NCBI RefSeq assembly: GCF_039916245.1
Contig: NZ_JBDSLS010000147.1
Span: forward strand, 1-11,108
Length of the DNA stretch: 11,108 nt
Reading direction: 5' to 3'
DNA from: Gelidibacter sp039916245
GTDB taxonomy: Bacteria; Bacteroidota; Bacteroidia; Flavobacteriales; Flavobacteriaceae
Under the pieces are notes generated by a model, which had not been told where the DNA came from, did no database searches, and saw nothing but the letters and a program-made list of their open reading frames with translations. A program made the position numbers and the translations under genes. Below are positions 8,243-11,108 of this stretch, one piece after another; within the stretch, counting starts at the first letter, position 1, and each line of letters begins with the position of its first letter.

Positions 8243-8250
8243 TAGATTTG
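8243..8250 (+). promoter_or_regulatory. Candidate -7 promoter box of guaB
   Basis: TAGATTTG is a perfect match to TAnnTTTG and sits 23 bases before the guaB ATG, which puts the likely transcript start near 8255. No clear -33 TTG is present at the usual distance, so the promoter may be weak or assisted. Confidence 0.55.
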
Positions 8251-8253
8251 CAC

Positions 8254-8272
8254 GCAATTAAACCGTAATTGC
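8254..8272 (+). promoter_or_regulatory. Inverted repeat between the guaB promoter and start codon
   Basis: GCAATTA, a 5-base loop (AACCG), and TAATTGC form a perfect 7-bp inverted repeat that ends one base before the guaB ATG and covers the predicted transcript start. It could be a repressor operator or a small leader hairpin limiting ribosome access. A 7-bp inverted repeat can occur by chance in AT-rich DNA, so only its position makes it notable. Confidence 0.3.
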
Positions 8273-8273
8273 A

Positions 8274-9746
8274 ATGACAGCACACGAAAACAAAATAGTA
8301 GGCGAAGGATTGACCTACGATGACGTTTTACTAGTTCCAGCTTTTTCTGAAGTTCTTCCTAGAGAAGTCAATATCCAAACTCAATTTACCCGTAATATAA
8401 AGATTAATATTCCTATTGTATCCGCTGCTATGGATACCGTTACTGAAAGTGCTATGGCCATTGCCATGGCGCGAGAAGGTGGTATTGGGGTGTTACATAA
8501 AAACATGAGCATTGAGCGACAGGCCAATGAAGTCAGGAAAGTGAAACGTGCCGAAAGTGGCATGATCATCGATCCTGTGACTTTGCCTTTGACTGCAACC
8601 GTTCAGGATGCCAAACAGAACATGGCCGAACATAGCATTGGTGGTATTCCTATCATTGATGATCATGGCATTTTAAAAGGAATTGTTACCAATCGTGATT
8701 TACGTTTTGAAAAAAATGGTTCACGTCCGATTGTGGAAGTCATGACCAAAGATAATTTGGTGACTGCTCCGGTTGGGACTTCTTTGCATGATGCAGAAGG
8801 GATTCTTCAAAAGAACAAAATCGAAAAACTACTGATTGTTGACGAGAATTATAATCTTGCGGGTTTGATAACCTTTAGAGATATTACAAAATTAACAACC
8901 AAGCCCATTTCTAATAAAGATACTTTTGGTCGTTTGCGCGTCGCTGCAGCCATTGGTGTAACGGGTGATGCGGTAGAAAGGGCAGAGGCTTTAGTGAAAT
9001 CTGGAGTGGATGCTGTGATTATTGATACGGCTCACGGCCATACCAAAGGAGTGGTAACCGTTTTGAAAGCTATCAAAAAACAATTCCCTGATCTTGAAGT
9101 TGTAGTTGGTAATATTGCCACTGCAGAAGCGGCTAAATACTTGGTGGAAGCTGGTGCTGATGCCATTAAAGTTGGTATTGGTCCAGGGTCTATTTGTACA
9201 ACACGTGTAGTCGCAGGTGTGGGGTATCCACAATTTTCTGCGGTATTGGAAGTTGCTGCAGCTATTAAAGGTTCTGGTGTGCCGGTAATTGCTGATGGTG
9301 GTATTCGCTATACAGGCGATATTCCTAAAGCTATTGCTGCTGGTGCTGACACGGTGATGTTAGGGTCGTTGTTGGCAGGAACTAAGGAGTCTCCAGGAGA
9401 AACCGTTATTTATGAAGGACGAAAATTCAAAACTTACCGAGGCATGGGATCTGTTGATGCCATGAAACAAGGTAGTAAGGATCGTTATTTTCAGGATGTG
9501 GAGGATGATATCAAAAAGTTGGTGCCAGAAGGAATTGTAGGGCGTGTGCCGTACAAAGGCGATTTGTTTGAGAGCATCCATCAATTTATTGGAGGTTTGC
9601 GGGCTGGAATGGGCTACTGCGGTGCCAAAGACATTGAAACGCTAAAAGAAAATGGGCGTTTTGTTAAAATTACGACGTCAGGAATCAATGAAAGCCATCC
9701 ACATGATGTGACCATTACTGAGGAATCTCCTAATTATTCAAGATAA
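8274..9746 (+). CDS. guaB: Inosine-5'-monophosphate dehydrogenase (GuaB)
   Basis: IMP dehydrogenase oxidises IMP to XMP with NAD+, the committed and rate-limiting step of guanine nucleotide synthesis in the cytosol. The 490-aa product has the full family architecture. The N-terminal part of the TIM barrel begins with LTYDDVLLVPA, and two CBS domains (about 97-145 and 156-205) are inserted in it; in the family these bind adenine/guanine nucleotides and tune activity. The barrel then resumes with the NAD-contacting DTAHGH segment (Asp251). The catalytic loop GPGSICTT carries Cys308, the nucleophile. YRGMGS (388-393) belongs to the IMP site, and the mobile-flap pair Arg404-Tyr405 sits in DRYFQ. 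These are offset by exactly three from E. coli Cys305 and Arg401-Tyr402. No key residue is missing. The start fits the family N-terminus, and a -7 box lies 24 bp upstream of it. It stands alone, without guaA next to it in this window, and ends in a strong terminator. Confidence 0.98.
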   Translation: MTAHENKIVGEGLTYDDVLLVPAFSEVLPREVNIQTQFTRNIKINIPIVSAAMDTVTESAMAIAMAREGGIGVLHKNMSIERQANEVRKVKRAESGMIIDPVTLPLTATVQDAKQNMAEHSIGGIPIIDDHGILKGIVTNRDLRFEKNGSRPIVEVMTKDNLVTAPVGTSLHDAEGILQKNKIEKLLIVDENYNLAGLITFRDITKLTTKPISNKDTFGRLRVAAAIGVTGDAVERAEALVKSGVDAVIIDTAHGHTKGVVTVLKAIKKQFPDLEVVVGNIATAEAAKYLVEAGADAIKVGIGPGSICTTRVVAGVGYPQFSAVLEVAAAIKGSGVPVIADGGIRYTGDIPKAIAAGADTVMLGSLLAGTKESPGETVIYEGRKFKTYRGMGSVDAMKQGSKDRYFQDVEDDIKKLVPEGIVGRVPYKGDLFESIHQFIGGLRAGMGYCGAKDIETLKENGRFVKITTSGINESHPHDVTITEESPNYSR

Positions 9747-9779
9747 TTAACTTCTGTAGAAACAGAATGACAATAAATT

Positions 9780-9809
9780 AAAAACACGACTTTCAATGGT
9801 CGTGTTTTT
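9780..9809. terminator. Bidirectional intrinsic terminator between guaB and the Gre-like gene
   Basis: AAAAACACGAC, an 8-base loop, and GTCGTGTTTTT form a perfect 11-bp stem. It has a T run on the plus strand after the stem (T6 at 9805-9810) and the matching A run giving T's on the minus strand. It sits 33 bp after the guaB stop and 57 bp after the Gre-like stop, so it can serve both convergent genes. Confidence 0.88.
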
Positions 9810-9866
9810 TGTTTAAATACTATTAATATCGTTTTGTTAAACTTGAAAAGGGAATTGCAATCCATC

Positions 9867-10367
9867 TTAGTAAACAATTTTCATAACTTCAAAAATTCGA
9901 TCTTCTTTGGCCAATTTCAAAACTGCTTTTTCTCCAACTTTTTTGTCCGTCAATAATTTTGCAATGGGAGAAATGAATGAGATTTTACCTTTAGAGATAT
10001 CGGCTTCATCAACGCCTACAATCTGATACTGCTGGAGTTTCTTTTCATTTCCGATTTTTAAAGTGACCAAGGCTCCAAAACGCACTTCATGTTGTGGTTG
10101 TAGGTTGAGATCTACTATTTTGGCCGTTGCAATTCGGTTGGTCAGAAGCTGTAATTTCGCGTTGATATGGTTGGTAGCAATGCGTTTTTCACTTTCGTTT
10201 GTTATTTTCAAGTTTTCGCGCTCGGCAATTAACTGTTCTTTTTCTTTGAGAAGTTCGTCCATTCCATTTGGCGTCACATAATTGATGACACCTTCTGGCA
10301 AGTCTGCTCTTGGTGGTACTAATGGTATTTCTTCTTGATCATCTTCTTTTACAAATCCTCTGCTCAT
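9867..10367 (-). CDS. GreA/GreB-family transcription elongation factor-like protein, divergent tip
   Basis: This is a 166-aa member of the Gre family, proteins that enter the RNA polymerase secondary channel. Seen: an N-terminal extension of about 30 residues (MSRGFVKEDDQEE..., acidic and then Pro-rich) and a predicted coiled coil at about 33-90. The C-terminal FKBP-like domain carries family hallmarks: VRFGALVTL (95-103), YQIVGVDEADISKGKISFISPIAKLL (114-139) and KKVGE (142-146). The C-terminal half is unmistakable. The coiled-coil tip, however, lacks the GD.sENAEY motif whose Asp and Glu drive transcript cleavage in GreA/GreB. Instead it reads ITNESEKRIATNHINAK (55-71), so true cleavage activity is uncertain and a modulating role at the polymerase is equally possible. 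I therefore give no greA or greB symbol. The gene is convergent with guaB, with 120 bp between them, and no Shine-Dalgarno precedes the ATG, as is common in this phylum. Confidence 0.88.
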   Translation of the reverse strand: MSRGFVKEDDQEEIPLVPPRADLPEGVINYVTPNGMDELLKEKEQLIAERENLKITNESEKRIATNHINAKLQLLTNRIATAKIVDLNLQPQHEVRFGALVTLKIGNEKKLQQYQIVGVDEADISKGKISFISPIAKLLTDKKVGEKAVLKLAKEDRIFEVMKIVY

Positions 10368-10984
10368 GGTTTACTTTATTAATGTGCTCAATGCTCTGTT
10401 ACTTTAAAATTAAGGAATTTAGAATACTTTCCAAAGTGAAAGGTTAGATATAAAACTTAGCGCTCTTTTATTTATGATGAGCATCAGTCCTAAATGGCAG
10501 TCAATAAATTTTAAAAATAGATGAATCTATGAGGTATGTTGTTTGAATATATCTGACATAAAAGTCGGCTTTATGAAGTTTTCAAATCGGTGTTTTATTT
10601 TTGGACTCCTTCTTCCTAAGTTCTTTAAGACCACTAGTACTGTCATGGCCCCTGCAAATAGACCGAGTTCTGATAAGAAATCTGTTGTGGAAGACTTTGA
10701 AAATTATCCAAAAATTTGGCATAAAAAAAATCAACTCAATTCGTAAATGTGCTAAATTTGTTGCAACATCTCCTAATCAGCCTGAATTAATTCGATTGTA
10801 TTAAAAACAGAATGCGTTCTTATACGTTCCCATTCGTTGCAACCATGATATGTAATGATTTTTAAATTGAATTTCTAAACAATTAGTTGATTAAAAGACA
10901 AAGTAGTTAAGTACTAATAAACTGAATTAAATCCAATTTCATACCGCTTCACATTTTGATTTATGCAATTTAATCTCAATAAAA
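10368..10984. other. Gene-poor intergenic region
   Basis: These 617 bases separate the start of the Gre-like gene from the start of the exported protein at the right edge, so the promoters of both should lie here. I found no exact TAnnTTTG box for either. Short open frames overlap on both strands at about 10527-10804, but none has a convincing start or a recognisable product. The 8-bp palindrome GTTGCAAC occurs twice, at 10760-10767 and 10836-10843. Otherwise I see nothing. Confidence 0.5.
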
Positions 10985-11108
10985 ATGAAAGAAAAATGGA
11001 ATACTAGAAATGAAATGTTGATCATGGCCTTCGTGCTTATAAGCGCTATAGGCTTTTCACAAACAGATAATAAGCCAAAAGTTCTTGATAAGGTAAAACA
11101 TATCGAAC
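10985..11108 (+). CDS. 5' end of an exported protein, cut by the window edge
   Basis: An open frame starts at the ATG at 10985 and runs off the window after 41 codons without a stop. Its first 25 residues form a credible signal peptide: a basic N-region (MKEKWNTRNE), a hydrophobic core (MLIMAFVLISAIGFS) and a likely cleavage site before QTDNK, the same SQ/GQ-T junction style as the TPR protein in this window. The mature part seen so far (TDNKPKVLDKVKHIE) is charged and gives no family. Upstream are an A-rich AATAAAA stretch just before the ATG and no Shine-Dalgarno. Alternative in-frame ATGs at codons 11 and 14 would remove the positive N-region, so the first is preferred. Confidence 0.6.
   Translation, partial: MKEKWNTRNEMLIMAFVLISAIGFSQTDNKPKVLDKVKHIE

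Larger units (their letters stand above)
7738..8273. other. Intergenic region between the TPR gene and guaB
   Basis: No gene is supported in these 536 bases. In order they contain the complete palindromic repeat element (7828-8016), a short AT-rich stretch, two adjacent 20-bp direct repeats (8075-8115), about 100 bases of unremarkable AT-rich DNA, and the guaB promoter with its inverted repeat. Confidence 0.65.

Noticed and set aside
10543..10804. Two overlapping plus-strand open frames of 67 codons each in the right intergenic region
   Set aside because: They overlap in different frames, have no promoter or credible initiation context, no signal peptide and no recognisable motif. The codon texture does not favour either.
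10760..10843. Palindrome GTTGCAAC occurring twice 76 bp apart
   Set aside because: An 8-bp palindrome repeated once is weak evidence, the flanks are not similar, and the copies are not positioned at a recognised promoter.
6363..10868. Similar strings ATATGTAATGA(C)TTTTTAAA near 6363-6381 and 10849-10867
   Set aside because: The shared exact part is 11 bp of AT-rich sequence, which is compatible with chance in 11 kb. The orientation relative to the downstream genes differs, so a common regulatory site is unlikely.
10951..10958. ACATTTTG as a -7 box for the exported protein at the right edge
   Set aside because: It lacks the TA of TAnnTTTG, and there is no -33 TTG at a suitable distance.

Overview
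The window looks like chromosomal DNA of a member of the Bacteroidota, most likely the family Flavobacteriaceae. Three things point there: low GC content; starts without Shine-Dalgarno sequences but with the Bacteroidota -7 promoter box (TAnnTTTG); and intergenic repeats of a style I recall from flavobacterial genomes. No insertion sequence, CRISPR array, tRNA or rRNA was seen.

Layout. Positions 1-271 are a gene-free tail holding half of a palindromic repeat element and a 14-bp tandem repeat. Positions 272-6319 (minus strand) encode a very large exported alpha-2-macroglobulin-family protein of 2015 aa with an intact CxEQ thioester motif. A 461-bp divergent promoter region separates it from a secreted TPR protein on the plus strand (start best placed at 6781, end 7737). 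Next comes 536 bp of non-coding DNA with a second, complete copy of the palindromic element and a short direct repeat. guaB (IMP dehydrogenase, 8274-9746, plus) follows, converging through a strong bidirectional terminator on a small GreA/GreB-family gene (9867-10367, minus). A gene-free stretch of 617 bp leads to the 5' end of another exported protein (10985 to the window edge).

Function. The genes do not form an obvious operon or system: each has its own promoter region, and the strands alternate. guaB and the Gre-like gene are housekeeping functions. The A2M protein is probably an envelope protease trap. The TPR protein and the partial gene at the right edge carry signal peptides and are of unknown role.

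The most interesting non-genic signal is the repeat element at 1-137 and 7828-8016. Each copy is built from two convergent units of one family. Every unit has conserved flanks around a hairpin whose stem sequence varies while pairing is kept, and both copies lie in the same orientation downstream of the neighbouring gene. I found no convincing previously undescribed protein system here.
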